Shown here in pieces: positions 42,141 to 50,652 of a DNA stretch of 64,000 bases. Under the pieces are notes generated by a model. That model saw nothing but the letters and a program-made list of their open reading frames with translations, ran no database searches and was not told the origin of the DNA. The position numbers and the translations under genes were made by a program. Positions within the stretch are counted from its first letter, which is position 1; every line of letters begins with the position of its first letter. The DNA is taken from positions 51,640 to 115,639 of the forward strand of contig NZ_PJJS01000047.1 of assembly GCF_002929845.1 (NCBI RefSeq). The letters run 5' to 3'. Source of the DNA: Cryobacterium sp. M96. Its GTDB lineage: Bacteria > Actinomycetota > Actinomycetes > Actinomycetales > Microbacteriaceae.

Positions 42141-43631
42141 TCATCTCACCGGCGCGTGCGACTCCAGAAACTGGAACACCTCGGTCTGGTCGACGCCGGG
42201 AAAGGTGCCCGTGGGCAGGGCCGCGAGCAGGCTGGTGGGCGTGCGCGCGGCCGGCCAGGACTGCCCGGACCAGCGCTCCGAGAGCTCCTCGGGCGCGCGG
42301 CGGCAGCACGACTCGTCGGGACAGGTGGACACGGCCCGGTTGTTGGTTTCGCGGCCACGGAACCACTTCACGTGCGTGAACGGCACGCCCACACTGACGG
42401 AGTAGTCGCCCTCTTTGGCCTTCTCGATGCGCGAGGTGCACCAGAAGGTACCGCTCGGGGTGTCGGTGTACTGGTACCAGGGGCTGAACCGGTCGGCGAC
42501 GTGGAAGACGGTGCGCGCGGTCCAGTTGCGGCAGACCGTCGAGCCCTCGACCGCGCCGAGCGCGTCGCTCGGGAAGCGCACCGAATCGTTTTCGTACGCC
42601 TTGATCATGGTGCCGGACTCGTGCACCTTCATGAAGTGCACCGGGATGTCGAGCCGCGCGGTGGCGAGGTTCGTGAACCGGTGCGCCGCCGTCTCATAGG
42701 ACACCGCGAAGGCGTCCCGCAGATCCTCCATCGAGATACGTCGCAGGTTCTTCGCCTCGGTGAGGAGTTTCACGGTGTCTTTTTCGGGCAGCAGGATGGC
42801 CGCGGTCAGATAGTTGGTCTCCACCCGCTGAGACAGAAATTCCGCATAGTTTCCGGGCTCCTCGTGTTCGCAGAGCAGGGTGGCGAACGCTTGCAGAATG
42901 GGGGAGCGGGAGTCGCGGGACGCCGACTGCTCGGTGGGCAGGTAGATGCGCCGGTTGCGCTTGTCCGTCACCGAGCGGGTCGAGTTCGGAAGGTCGCCCA
43001 CGTAGTGCAGCGAGTAGCCGAGATGGGTCGCCATGTCGGCCACCACCTGGTGGGAAACCGGCCCGCCGGTGTGGCCGACCGCGGCGAGCAGGCGCTGCGC
43101 CTGTGCCTCGAGCTCGGGAAAGTAATTGTCCCGGGCCCGCATGGTGGCTCGCAGCTCCACGTTCGCTCGCCGGGCCTCCTCCGGGGTCGCCGCCCGCTCC
43201 CGGTGCAGGCGCAGGATCTCGTTGTGCAGGCTGAGCAGTGTCTGCAATATTTCGTCGCTCGTTCCCCGGCCAACACGGATATGCGGCAGTCCGAGGGCGG
43301 TAAGCACGGGGCCCCGCTGAGCGCGCTCGACGGCGATTTCCAGCGCCGCCCGCTCGGACGGGGCATCCGTTTTCAATAGGTCGTCGACCGTGGTGCCGAG
43401 CGCGGTCGCGATGGTGCGCAGCATCGACAGGCGCGGCTCGCGCTTGCCGTTCTCGATCATCGACACCTGAGAGGGTGCCCGGTCGATGGCGGCCGCAAGG
43501 GCGTCCAGAGTCATGCGCCGGTTCGTGCGCAGTTCACGGATGCGCCGCCCCAGGGTGAGCGCATCGAGCCCTGCCTCCTCGGGAGGAGCCGCGGACAGGG
43601 AGGAGCGGAAGGCGGGATCGACGGTGACCAT
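42141..43631 (-). CDS. ramB: RamB-like short-chain fatty-acyl transcriptional regulator
   Basis: A 496-residue regulator. The N-terminal XRE-type HTH (RIRELRTNRRMTLDALAAAI, DRAPSQVSMIENGKREPRLS) is followed by a long middle region with an IrrE/ImmA-like segment (FATLLCEHEEPGNYAEFLSQ) and a C-terminal Cys-containing domain (CPDESCCRRAPEELSERW). This matches RamB, which represses acetate and glyoxylate-cycle genes in corynebacteria and mycobacteria. It is divergent from malate synthase, its classical target. An inverted repeat (43672-43691) lies between the two starts. Confidence 0.87.
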   Translation of the reverse strand: MVTVDPAFRSSLSAAPPEEAGLDALTLGRRIRELRTNRRMTLDALAAAIDRAPSQVSMIENGKREPRLSMLRTIATALGTTVDDLLKTDAPSERAALEIAVERAQRGPVLTALGLPHIRVGRGTSDEILQTLLSLHNEILRLHRERAATPEEARRANVELRATMRARDNYFPELEAQAQRLLAAVGHTGGPVSHQVVADMATHLGYSLHYVGDLPNSTRSVTDKRNRRIYLPTEQSASRDSRSPILQAFATLLCEHEEPGNYAEFLSQRVETNYLTAAILLPEKDTVKLLTEAKNLRRISMEDLRDAFAVSYETAAHRFTNLATARLDIPVHFMKVHESGTMIKAYENDSVRFPSDALGAVEGSTVCRNWTARTVFHVADRFSPWYQYTDTPSGTFWCTSRIEKAKEGDYSVSVGVPFTHVKWFRGRETNNRAVSTCPDESCCRRAPEELSERWSGQSWPAARTPTSLLAALPTGTFPGVDQTEVFQFLESHAPVR

Positions 43632-43671
43632 GCCCCATGCTCACATACTCCGGGGATAACTTCTCGTAGCC

Positions 43672-43691
43672 AGAAGAAATGCTGTTCTTCT
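43672..43691. promoter_or_regulatory. Inverted repeat between ramB and aceB
   Basis: AGAAGAA-ATGCTG-TTCTTCT is a perfect 7-base inverted repeat, 41 bases before the ramB start and about 127 bases before aceB. ATAAC and GTTAT flank it as looser outer arms. It is a candidate operator for RamB autoregulation or aceB control; it does not look like the published corynebacterial RamB box. Confidence 0.45.
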
Positions 43692-43817
43692 GTTATGCCG
43701 GCGACGGCGTGACCGGGTCTCCTAGTCCACAGTGGGAATCAGGCAAGCAATGGCGCTTTCCCCAGGCGGCGCCAGTCACGCAGCCCTCCCCGTTCAACTT
43801 CCGAAGGAGCTCAGCCC

Positions 43818-45500
43818 ATGAACACCCCGCCCCTGGCGACATCCGACCAGGTCCAGGCCGCCAGTCTGACCACGAACACCGGCAGTTTTGCCACCATCGA
43901 ACCGCACCTCGAGATCACCGGCGATCTCGGTCCGCGCTATGAGGAGATCCTCACGCCGGAGGCGCTGGTATTCCTGGCCGAGCTGCACGACCGGTTCGCC
44001 GGTACGCGGCAGGACTTGCTGGCGACTCGACTGCGCAAGCGCGTGGATGCCTCCAATGGGCGCGACCCGGGATTCCTCACCGAGACCGCGCACATCCGTC
44101 GTGACCTCACCTGGACGGCTGCCGGTGCGGGTCCCGGGCTGGTCGACCGCCGGGTGGAGATCACCGGGCCGACCGACCGCAAGATGGCCATCAACGCGCT
44201 GAACTCGGGCGCGAAGGTCTGGCTGGCCGACCAGGAAGACGCCACCAGCCCCACCTGGGCGAACGTCGTCGAGGGCCAGCTGACCCTGTTCGACCAGGTG
44301 CGCGGTCAGCTGAGCTTCACCAGCCCGGAGGGCAAGCAATACGCCGTCACCGGCGACGCCACCGGCGCCACGCCCACCATCGTGATGCGCCCGCGCGGCT
44401 GGCAGCTGGTGGAGAAGAACCTGACGTTCGTCGACCGCGCGAACCGCCGGACGAACGCGTCCGGCAGCCTCGTCGACTTCGGGCTGTACTTCTTCCACAA
44501 CGCGCAGCACCTGATCGAGGGCGGCAGCGGGCCGTACTTCTACCTGCCGAAGCTCGAGAGCCATGTCGAGGCCCGTCTCTGGGACGATATCTTCAGTCAC
44601 TCGGAGGACCGCCTCGGCATCGAGTACGGCACCATCCGGGCCACCGTGTTGATCGAGACGATCCAGGCCGCCTTCGAGATGGAGGAGATCCTCTACGAGC
44701 TGCGTGACCATTGCGCAGGCCTGAACGCCGGACGTTGGGACTACATCTTCAGCATCATCAAGACGTTCCGCACCCGCGGGAGCCGGTTCGTCTTCCCCGA
44801 CCGCAAGCAGATCACGATGACCGTGCCCTTCATGCGTGCCTACACCGAGCTGCTGGTGTCGACCTGCCACCGGCGCGGTGCGTATGCCGTCGGCGGAATG
44901 AGCGCGTTCATCCCGAACCGGCGCGACCCGGAGGTGACCCGGCGTGCCCTCGAGGCGGTGGCCGCCGATAAGAAGCGCGAGGCCACCGACGGCTTCGACG
45001 GCACCTGGGTGGCGCACCCGGACCTCATCCCGACGGCCCAAGCCGAGTTCGACCGCGTGCTCGGCGACCAGCCGAACCAGCTGCACCGCACCCGCGCCGA
45101 GGTGAGCGTCACGGCCGCCCAGCTGCTCGACGTGGAGTCCGTCGGCGGGCAGATCACCGAGGCCGGCGTTCACGACAACCTCACGATCGGGTTGCGCTAC
45201 ATCGAGTCCTGGCTGCGCGGCGTCGGCGCGGCGGCCATCGACAACCTGATGGAGGACGCCGCGACCGCGGAAATCTCCCGCTCACAGATCTGGCAGTGGA
45301 TCCACCTGGGCTCGATCACCGCCGAGGGCATCCGGATCGACGGAACCTGGGTCGAGGAACAGCTCGTCGACGTTTACGAGGCACTCGAGCGCACGCCCGG
45401 AGACCGGTTCGACGACGCGCTCGAGGTGTTCCGGGCATGCGCGCTCGAGCCCGAGTTCCCGACGTTCCTCACCGTGGGAGCGTACGCCCGTTACCTGTAG
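43818..45500 (+). CDS. aceB: Malate synthase A
   Basis: A 560-residue enzyme that condenses glyoxylate and acetyl-CoA to malate in the glyoxylate cycle. Type A features: RRDLTWTAAGAGPGLVDRRV, WLADQEDATSPTWANVVEGQ, IVMRPRGWQLVEKNL (catalytic Arg), ATVLIETIQAAFEMEEILYE (metal Glu) and the catalytic Asp in NLMEDAATAEISRSQIWQWI. ATG 43818 follows GAAGGAGC. Isocitrate lyase is not in the window. Divergent from the ramB-like repressor; induction on acetate or fatty acids is expected from the family. Confidence 0.95.
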   Translation: MNTPPLATSDQVQAASLTTNTGSFATIEPHLEITGDLGPRYEEILTPEALVFLAELHDRFAGTRQDLLATRLRKRVDASNGRDPGFLTETAHIRRDLTWTAAGAGPGLVDRRVEITGPTDRKMAINALNSGAKVWLADQEDATSPTWANVVEGQLTLFDQVRGQLSFTSPEGKQYAVTGDATGATPTIVMRPRGWQLVEKNLTFVDRANRRTNASGSLVDFGLYFFHNAQHLIEGGSGPYFYLPKLESHVEARLWDDIFSHSEDRLGIEYGTIRATVLIETIQAAFEMEEILYELRDHCAGLNAGRWDYIFSIIKTFRTRGSRFVFPDRKQITMTVPFMRAYTELLVSTCHRRGAYAVGGMSAFIPNRRDPEVTRRALEAVAADKKREATDGFDGTWVAHPDLIPTAQAEFDRVLGDQPNQLHRTRAEVSVTAAQLLDVESVGGQITEAGVHDNLTIGLRYIESWLRGVGAAAIDNLMEDAATAEISRSQIWQWIHLGSITAEGIRIDGTWVEEQLVDVYEALERTPGDRFDDALEVFRACALEPEFPTFLTVGAYARYL

Positions 45501-45514
45501 CTCCTGGCCGCGTA

Positions 45515-45563
45515 AGCGCGCACTCAGCCCGTTCAGCACTACTGAGGGGGCATCGTGCGCGCT
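45515..45563 (+). terminator. Hairpin after aceB
   Basis: AGCGCGCAC (45515-45523) and GTGCGCGCT (45555-45563) are perfect complements, enclosing a smaller CTCAG/CTGAG pairing. It lies 15 bases after the aceB stop. There is no T-run, so termination may be Rho-assisted. Confidence 0.45.
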
Positions 45564-45609
45564 CTCGCATGCAGTGGTGGGCTGGTGGGGTCGTCGATAA
45601 GCTGGATCG

Positions 45610-46146
45610 GTGATCGAGATTCGCACGGCGACGGCGACGGATGCCGCGGCGCTGGCCGAGCTGGCCGTCGCCACCTTCGCGCTCGCCTGCCCGCCACACA
45701 CCTCGGCCGAGGCCATCGCCGCGTTCCTGCGTGACGTGCTCGCGGAGGGCAACTTCGACGCCTACCTGGCCGACCCGGACCGGCTGATTCTCGTGGCCGA
45801 AGTGGCCGGGGAGGCCGGGGTCATGCTCGGCTACACGATGCTCGTATTCGCCGAGCCGGCCGATGACGATGCGCGGGCGGCGGCCACGATCCGACCCACG
45901 GCGGAACTGAGCAAGTGCTACCTGCGCGCCGAGACGCACGGCCGCGGGGTGGCGGCGGCCCTGATGAACGCGACCCTGGACGCCGCCCGGGCGCGGGGCG
46001 CGGCCGGCAGCTGGCTGGGCGTGAACCAGGAGAACGCGCGGGCCATTCGCTTCTACGAGAAGAACGGGTTCGTCACGGTCGGCGAGAAGCGCTTCCTGGT
46101 GGGCGAACGGTACGAGGACGACTTCGTGCTGGAGCGGGCGCTCTAA
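45610..46146 (+). CDS. GNAT family N-acetyltransferase
   Basis: A 178-residue acetyltransferase with standard motifs: ELSKCYLRAETHGRGVAAAL (acetyl-CoA loop RxxxxGxG/A) and GSWLGVNQENARAIRFYEKN then GFVTVGEKRFLVGE. These match the spermidine/diamine-like and general GNAT group. GTG 45610 begins IEIRTATATDAAALAELAV. Its stop overlaps by 4 bases the end of the convergent photolyase gene. Substrate unknown. Confidence 0.87.
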   Translation: MIEIRTATATDAAALAELAVATFALACPPHTSAEAIAAFLRDVLAEGNFDAYLADPDRLILVAEVAGEAGVMLGYTMLVFAEPADDDARAAATIRPTAELSKCYLRAETHGRGVAAALMNATLDAARARGAAGSWLGVNQENARAIRFYEKNGFVTVGEKRFLVGERYEDDFVLERAL

Positions 46147-47570
46147 CCGGTGCCCTCCGCCCCGGCCGCGCGGGCCGCGATCGACTGCTCCTTCATCCCC
46201 TTGATCTGTTCGTAGGCGGCGAGGGCCGCCCGTCTCGTCTCGCCGAGGTCGACGATCGGGGCCGGGTAGGCATCCGTGCCGTATTCCGGCACGTTCTGAC
46301 GGATATACTCCGCGTTTGGATCGAACTTCTTCGCCTGCAGCTCCGGGTTGAAGACCCGAAAGAAGGGGGCGGCGTCGGCGCCGGACCCGGCCACCCACTG
46401 CCAGCCGAACGGGTTGCTCGCGGCGTCGGCGTCGACGAGGGTGTCCCAGAACCACTGCTCTCCGAGCCGCCAGTCGATCAGCAGGTTCTTGATCAGGAAC
46501 GATGCCGTCACCATGCGCACTCGATTGTGCATGCTGCCGGTGCGCCAGAGTTCTCGCATGCCGGCGTCGACGAGCGAGATCCCGGTGCGGCCGCGCTGCC
46601 AGGCTTCGAGCACGCGCTGGTCAAGTTTCGGCCAGGGGAAAGCGTCGAATTCGGGCCGCAGGTTGACGGTGGCGAGGGTGGGGTTGGTGAACAGCACGTG
46701 GTAGCTGAACTCCCGCCAGCCGATCTCGGTAAGGAATCGGGTCGCACTGGCCTGGGCGGGCCCGGTGAGGCCGATCCTGGCCCGCTCGGTTGCATGCCAG
46801 ATCTGGAATGGACTGATCTCGCCCCAGCGCAGGTGCGGCGACAGACGCGAGGTGACCGCCTGGGCCGGCTCGTCGCGCTCGTCGCCGTACCGAGTGAGGG
46901 ACTCGCTCAGGAAGGTCTCGAGCAGGCGGTGAGCGGAGTCCTCGCCGGGCTGCCAGGCGCCCCGCAGCCCGGCCGCCCAGTCGGGCCGGGTCGGCAGGAG
47001 GCCCCAGCTCGCGAGCGCGTCGGAGGGGATCTCTCCGGGGAAGCCGGGGATCGACTCGGGTGCGGGGTAGGGTGCGCGCGGCGGCGGGCCGGCCGTGCAC
47101 GCCCGCCAGAAGGGGGTGAACACCGAGTAGGTGCCCCCCTGGCCGGTCTGGATCGTCCACGGCTCGAACAGGAGAGCGCCGGCAAAGCTGCGGGCCTCCG
47201 TTCCGGCCGCGGTGAGGTTCGACTTGATCCGGGTGTCCACCTCGCGCTCGGCGGCGCCGTAGCGACGGTTCCAGAATACGGCGTCGGCGCCGACGGATGC
47301 CGCGAGCGCCATGATCATGTCCTCGGCCGGCCCCCGGCGCAGCGTCAACCGGCCGCCCAGGCGTTCCAGCGAGTCGGCCAGCGCTGTCACGCTCCCGTGA
47401 AGCCACCACCGGGCCGCGCCACCGAGCGGCCGGACCGCAGGGGACTCCTCGTCCAGCACGTACACGGCCACGATCGGCTTGCCGCGTTCGAGCGCGGCCT
47501 GCAGGGCCGGGTTGTCCGCGAGGCGCAGGTCGTCGCGGAACCAGACGAGGGACGGGCCGTCGCCGCTCAC
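46143..47570 (-). CDS. phr: Deoxyribodipyrimidine photolyase
   Basis: A 475-residue class I photolyase/cryptochrome. The antenna-binding alpha/beta domain is N-terminal (LVWFRDDLRLADNPALQAAL). The FAD domain carries RWGEISPFQIWHATE, LTEIGWREFSYHVLFTNP, VDAGMRELWRTGSMHNRVRM and DADAASNPFGWQWVAGSGAD, all typical of CPD photolyases. It uses blue light to split pyrimidine dimers. The start is a GTG at 47570, overlapping the end of the quinone oxidoreductase gene by 4 bases, so the pair is one transcript. Confidence 0.94.
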   Translation of the reverse strand: MSGDGPSLVWFRDDLRLADNPALQAALERGKPIVAVYVLDEESPAVRPLGGAARWWLHGSVTALADSLERLGGRLTLRRGPAEDMIMALAASVGADAVFWNRRYGAAEREVDTRIKSNLTAAGTEARSFAGALLFEPWTIQTGQGGTYSVFTPFWRACTAGPPPRAPYPAPESIPGFPGEIPSDALASWGLLPTRPDWAAGLRGAWQPGEDSAHRLLETFLSESLTRYGDERDEPAQAVTSRLSPHLRWGEISPFQIWHATERARIGLTGPAQASATRFLTEIGWREFSYHVLFTNPTLATVNLRPEFDAFPWPKLDQRVLEAWQRGRTGISLVDAGMRELWRTGSMHNRVRMVTASFLIKNLLIDWRLGEQWFWDTLVDADAASNPFGWQWVAGSGADAAPFFRVFNPELQAKKFDPNAEYIRQNVPEYGTDAYPAPIVDLGETRRAALAAYEQIKGMKEQSIAARAAGAEGTG

Positions 47571-48631
47571 GAGCGAGGCCCGGCAGAGTCGGAGCCGGCA
47601 GCGGTCGAGGCAGAGGCAGTGGCAGAGTCCGCAGAGGAGCCGGTCGGGTCATCCGTCACCCGCAGCACGATCTTGCCGCGTGTGTGTCCCTCCTCGATCA
47701 GGCGGTGCGCCGCCGCGCCTTCTGCGAGGGGGAACACCCGGTCCACGTGCACCCGCACGGCGCCGTCGTCGATGAGTTCGGTGATGACGTCGAGGGTGTG
47801 CCCGGAGGGCGCCACCTTGAATCCGGTGGCACGGATGCCCGCGGCCACGGCCTCCTCCACCATGGTCGGCCAGCTTCCGGTCGGCGCGTTCACCAGGATT
47901 CCGCCGGGGCGCAGCACGCCGAGCGACCGAGTGCCGGTGTTGTCGTGAACATTGCCGACCAGGTCGATCACCGCGTCCAGCCCGGAGAGCACCTCGTCGA
48001 ACCGGGTCTGGGTGTGGTCGATGACGACGTCGGCGCCGAGCTCTCGCAGGAAATCAAGGTTGCGGGTCGACCCGGTCGCGGTCACGTGGGCGCCGAAGGC
48101 CTTGGCAAACTGCACGGCGAAATGGCCGACCCCGCCGCTGCCGGCGTGAATGAGCATCCGTTGCCCGGGAGCCGCCGCGGCCAGGTCCACGACCATGCCC
48201 CACGCGGTGAGCGCCGCTACCGGTACAGCGGCCGCCTCGACGTGACTGAGTCGCACGGGCTTGCGGGTGACGTTCAGGCTGGAGACGGTCACCAGCTCGG
48301 CGTAGCTGCCGGGGGTGCGGGGCACGCGGGCGATGCCGAAGACCGCGTCGCCGGGCTGCAGCGGGAACGCCTCGTAGGGCGCGCTGACCACGACGCCGCT
48401 GAAATCGAGTCCGAGCACGGTCGGGTAGCCGCGGATGGCCTTCGTGACGCCGCCGCCGGCCCTGGTTTTGGCATCGATCGGGTTGACTCCGGCGGCGACG
48501 ACCCGCACGAGGAGTTCATCAAAAATCGCGATCGGGGCGTCCACCTCGGCCAGGTGCAGCTCGTCGGCCGGGCCGGGGCGGTCGATCACGAGGGCGCGCA
48601 TGGTCGGTGAGTGATTCGTGGCGTTTCCCAT
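47567..48631 (-). CDS. NADP-dependent quinone oxidoreductase (zinc-free MDR family)
   Basis: A 354-residue medium-chain reductase. VNPIDAKTRAGGGVTKAIRG and LGLDFSGVVVSAPYEAF mark the catalytic domain, and GQRMLIHAGSGGVGHFAVQF then AKAFGAHVTATGSTRNLDFL marks the NADPH Rossmann fold. No zinc ligands are seen. The C terminus ends in a Ser/Ala-rich tail of about 25 residues. ATG at the complement of 48629-48631 begins GNATNHSPTMRALVIDRPG; the true fold starts at MRALVI. It is translationally coupled to phr. Confidence 0.88.
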   Translation of the reverse strand: MGNATNHSPTMRALVIDRPGPADELHLAEVDAPIAIFDELLVRVVAAGVNPIDAKTRAGGGVTKAIRGYPTVLGLDFSGVVVSAPYEAFPLQPGDAVFGIARVPRTPGSYAELVTVSSLNVTRKPVRLSHVEAAAVPVAALTAWGMVVDLAAAAPGQRMLIHAGSGGVGHFAVQFAKAFGAHVTATGSTRNLDFLRELGADVVIDHTQTRFDEVLSGLDAVIDLVGNVHDNTGTRSLGVLRPGGILVNAPTGSWPTMVEEAVAAGIRATGFKVAPSGHTLDVITELIDDGAVRVHVDRVFPLAEGAAAHRLIEEGHTRGKIVLRVTDDPTGSSADSATASASTAAGSDSAGPRS

Positions 48632-48962
48632 CTGCCCATTCTCTCGTGGGTTGCGCGCCGCCGGGGCACAACCGGGACAAACCGGCACATCCCGGTGTCC
48701 CTCGAATTGGGGGTGCAAGAGGCCGAATCTGGTGGCGGCGAGGTCTGGCTGGAAGGGGGGCCAGGCGCATAGTCTGTCCACATAAAGGGGGACCGACCCC
48801 GGTGTGTGGAAGAGTCCCTGGTTTCCCGCATCCGGTCTCTCTTGGGTTCGGATCATCCCCCCACCGAGCCAGTACTCAGCACTCCGCCCGGCTCATCTGA
48901 AAAAGTCGTACCGCACCCGAAGCGGCGCGAACTTGCTCGATCAGTAGTGGCGTGACGCCGAG
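48632..48962. other. Intergenic stretch, nothing recognisable
   Basis: No frame with a ribosome site or protein-like sequence is visible. It should contain the promoter of the quinone oxidoreductase/photolyase pair on the minus strand. Confidence 0.4.
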
Positions 48963-49000
48963 GGGAAAGCCGCCTGCGACACCCGGCAAGCGGCTTTCCC
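48963..49000 (-). terminator. Terminator after the YqaJ nuclease gene
   Basis: GGGAAAGCCGC (48963-48973) and GCGGCTTTCCC (48990-49000) are perfect 11-base complements around a 16-base loop, 50 bases past the stop of the minus-strand nuclease gene. Confidence 0.6.
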
Positions 49001-49049
49001 GCGGGCATCCGCGCGCTGCGAAACCGGTGGACGACCGGTGGACGACCGG

Positions 49050-49742
49050 TCAGGCCTGCGCGGGCGGTGGACCCGAGGTGGTCTGCTGGTTGAGCAGGGC
49101 GATCAGGTTGTTGGCGTACCCCACCAGGATCGCGATCTGGTCTTCGTCACGGTCGATCCACCGGCACTCGGGCTCGGCATTCACGGGGACGAAGTCCTGG
49201 TGCTGTTCCCAGACGAGCAGGGTGCGTTCGGCGCCGAGCACGTACTGCTGCCACCACACCTGACGCAAGTACGAGCGCGGGATGCTGCGCCAGGCCTTGC
49301 TCGTCGTCTTGATCTCGGCCAGTTCAAGGCCGCCGGCACCCTGGCCTGAACCGGTGCCGACGCCGTCGGGGGTGGCCAGGTGCCGCCGGTGGTGGGCCGC
49401 GTGGAACAGGGCCGTGCTGGGCTCGATGCCGTAGCGGCCGAGCACCCAGGCCGCGATCTCGGGCTCCCGGGCGCGCCCGTGGTCCGTGAAGCTGTTGCCG
49501 TTGAAGCTGCTGCCGTTGAGCTTGTCGTAGACGGCGGTCTGCAGCGATTTCGGGGTGGCGAGCTTGGCGACATCCGTGGCCGTGATCCCCTGGGCGCGGG
49601 CCCGCAGCCAGGTCACCCGGTCGGTGGAATCGGCAACGATGCGCCGGAGGTGCGCCGCGGCGACCAGGGGCGCCACCGGCCGGGCATCGACGGGCGACGG
49701 ATGCACCTCCTCATCGAACAGGGAGAGCAGCTGGTTCGTCAC
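49050..49742 (-). CDS. YqaJ-family (lambda exonuclease-like) nuclease
   Basis: A 230-residue PD-(D/E)XK nuclease. QGITATDVAKLATPKSLQTA (N-terminal YqaJ signature), GRAREPEIAAWVLGRYGIEP and the catalytic LELAEIKTTSKAWRSIPRSY (E-x-K) followed by LRQVWWQQYVLGAERTLLVW are clear. YqaJ enzymes are usually phage recombination exonucleases, but a stand-alone form is common on actinobacterial chromosomes. No ssDNA-annealing partner or phage gene is adjacent. It is convergent with phr side genes and divergent from the response regulator. Confidence 0.85.
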   Translation of the reverse strand: MTNQLLSLFDEEVHPSPVDARPVAPLVAAAHLRRIVADSTDRVTWLRARAQGITATDVAKLATPKSLQTAVYDKLNGSSFNGNSFTDHGRAREPEIAAWVLGRYGIEPSTALFHAAHHRRHLATPDGVGTGSGQGAGGLELAEIKTTSKAWRSIPRSYLRQVWWQQYVLGAERTLLVWEQHQDFVPVNAEPECRWIDRDEDQIAILVGYANNLIALLNQQTTSGPPPAQA

Positions 49743-49902
49743 TGTTCCATTGTGCCTGTTCGCCGGGCCTGCCCACGCCGGGCGGCATCAGCCGTCGCGC
49801 TATGGCTGCGGGGCGACAGCGGACGGATGACGGTTTCGCGTCACAGCAGAGACCAAGACTGCGCATAGCCGATTCATAGCCAACACTCGGATACTGGTAA
49901 TC

Positions 49903-50652
49903 ATGAGCACTAGCGAGAACGAGCGAGTGGTCCGCGCACCGCGCCTGACCAGGGCGGACGGCAGCGCCATCCGGGTGCTCGTGGTCGACGACGAACCCAC
50001 GCTGACCGATCTGCTCCAGATGGCGCTGCGCTATGAGGGCTGGGAGGTGCGCACGGCCGGCGAGGGGCGTCAGGCGCTCACGATCGCCCGCGAATTCCGG
50101 CCGGATGCGATCGTGCTCGACATCATGCTGCCCGACCTCGACGGCCTGCAGGTGTTGCAACGCGTGCGCTCGGACGGCCACGAGACGCCCGTGCTCTTCC
50201 TCACGGCCAAGGACTCCCTCGACGACCGGCTCAAGGGGCTGACGGCCGGCGGCGACGACTACGTCACCAAACCGTTCAGCCTTGAAGAGGTCGTCGCCCG
50301 GCTCCGCGGGCTCATCCGCCGGTCCACCCTCACCGTGGCCGACTCCCTGGATCCCCGCATTTCGGTCGGCGACCTCACCCTCGACGAGGACAGCTACGAG
50401 GTGTTCCGCGGGGGAGACGCGATCGAGCTGACCGCCACCGAATTCGAACTGTTGCGCTTCCTGATGCGCAACCCCCGGCGGGTGCTCAGCAAGGCCCAGA
50501 TCCTCGACCGGGTGTGGAGCTATGACTTCGGCGGCAAGTCCTCCGTCGTCGAGATCTACATCTCCTATCTGCGCAAGAAGGTCGACGCCGGCCGCGTGCC
50601 GATGATCCACACGGTGCGCGGCGCCGGCTATATGTTGAAGACCGCTTCGTGA
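49903..50652 (+). CDS. OmpR-family response regulator
   Basis: A 249-residue two-component regulator. The receiver domain has IRVLVVDDEPTLTDLLQMAL, the phospho-Asp in AIVLDIMLPDLDGL (near residue 72), LFLTAKDS and the Lys of DDYVTKPFSLEEVVARL. The winged-helix effector has ELTATEFELLRFLMRNPRRV, SKAQILDRVWSYDFGGKSSV and IHTVRGAGYMLK. It resembles the TcrA/PrrA-type regulators of Actinomycetota. Its stop overlaps the kinase GTG by 4 bases (GTGA). Confidence 0.93.
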   Translation: MSTSENERVVRAPRLTRADGSAIRVLVVDDEPTLTDLLQMALRYEGWEVRTAGEGRQALTIAREFRPDAIVLDIMLPDLDGLQVLQRVRSDGHETPVLFLTAKDSLDDRLKGLTAGGDDYVTKPFSLEEVVARLRGLIRRSTLTVADSLDPRISVGDLTLDEDSYEVFRGGDAIELTATEFELLRFLMRNPRRVLSKAQILDRVWSYDFGGKSSVVEIYISYLRKKVDAGRVPMIHTVRGAGYMLKTAS

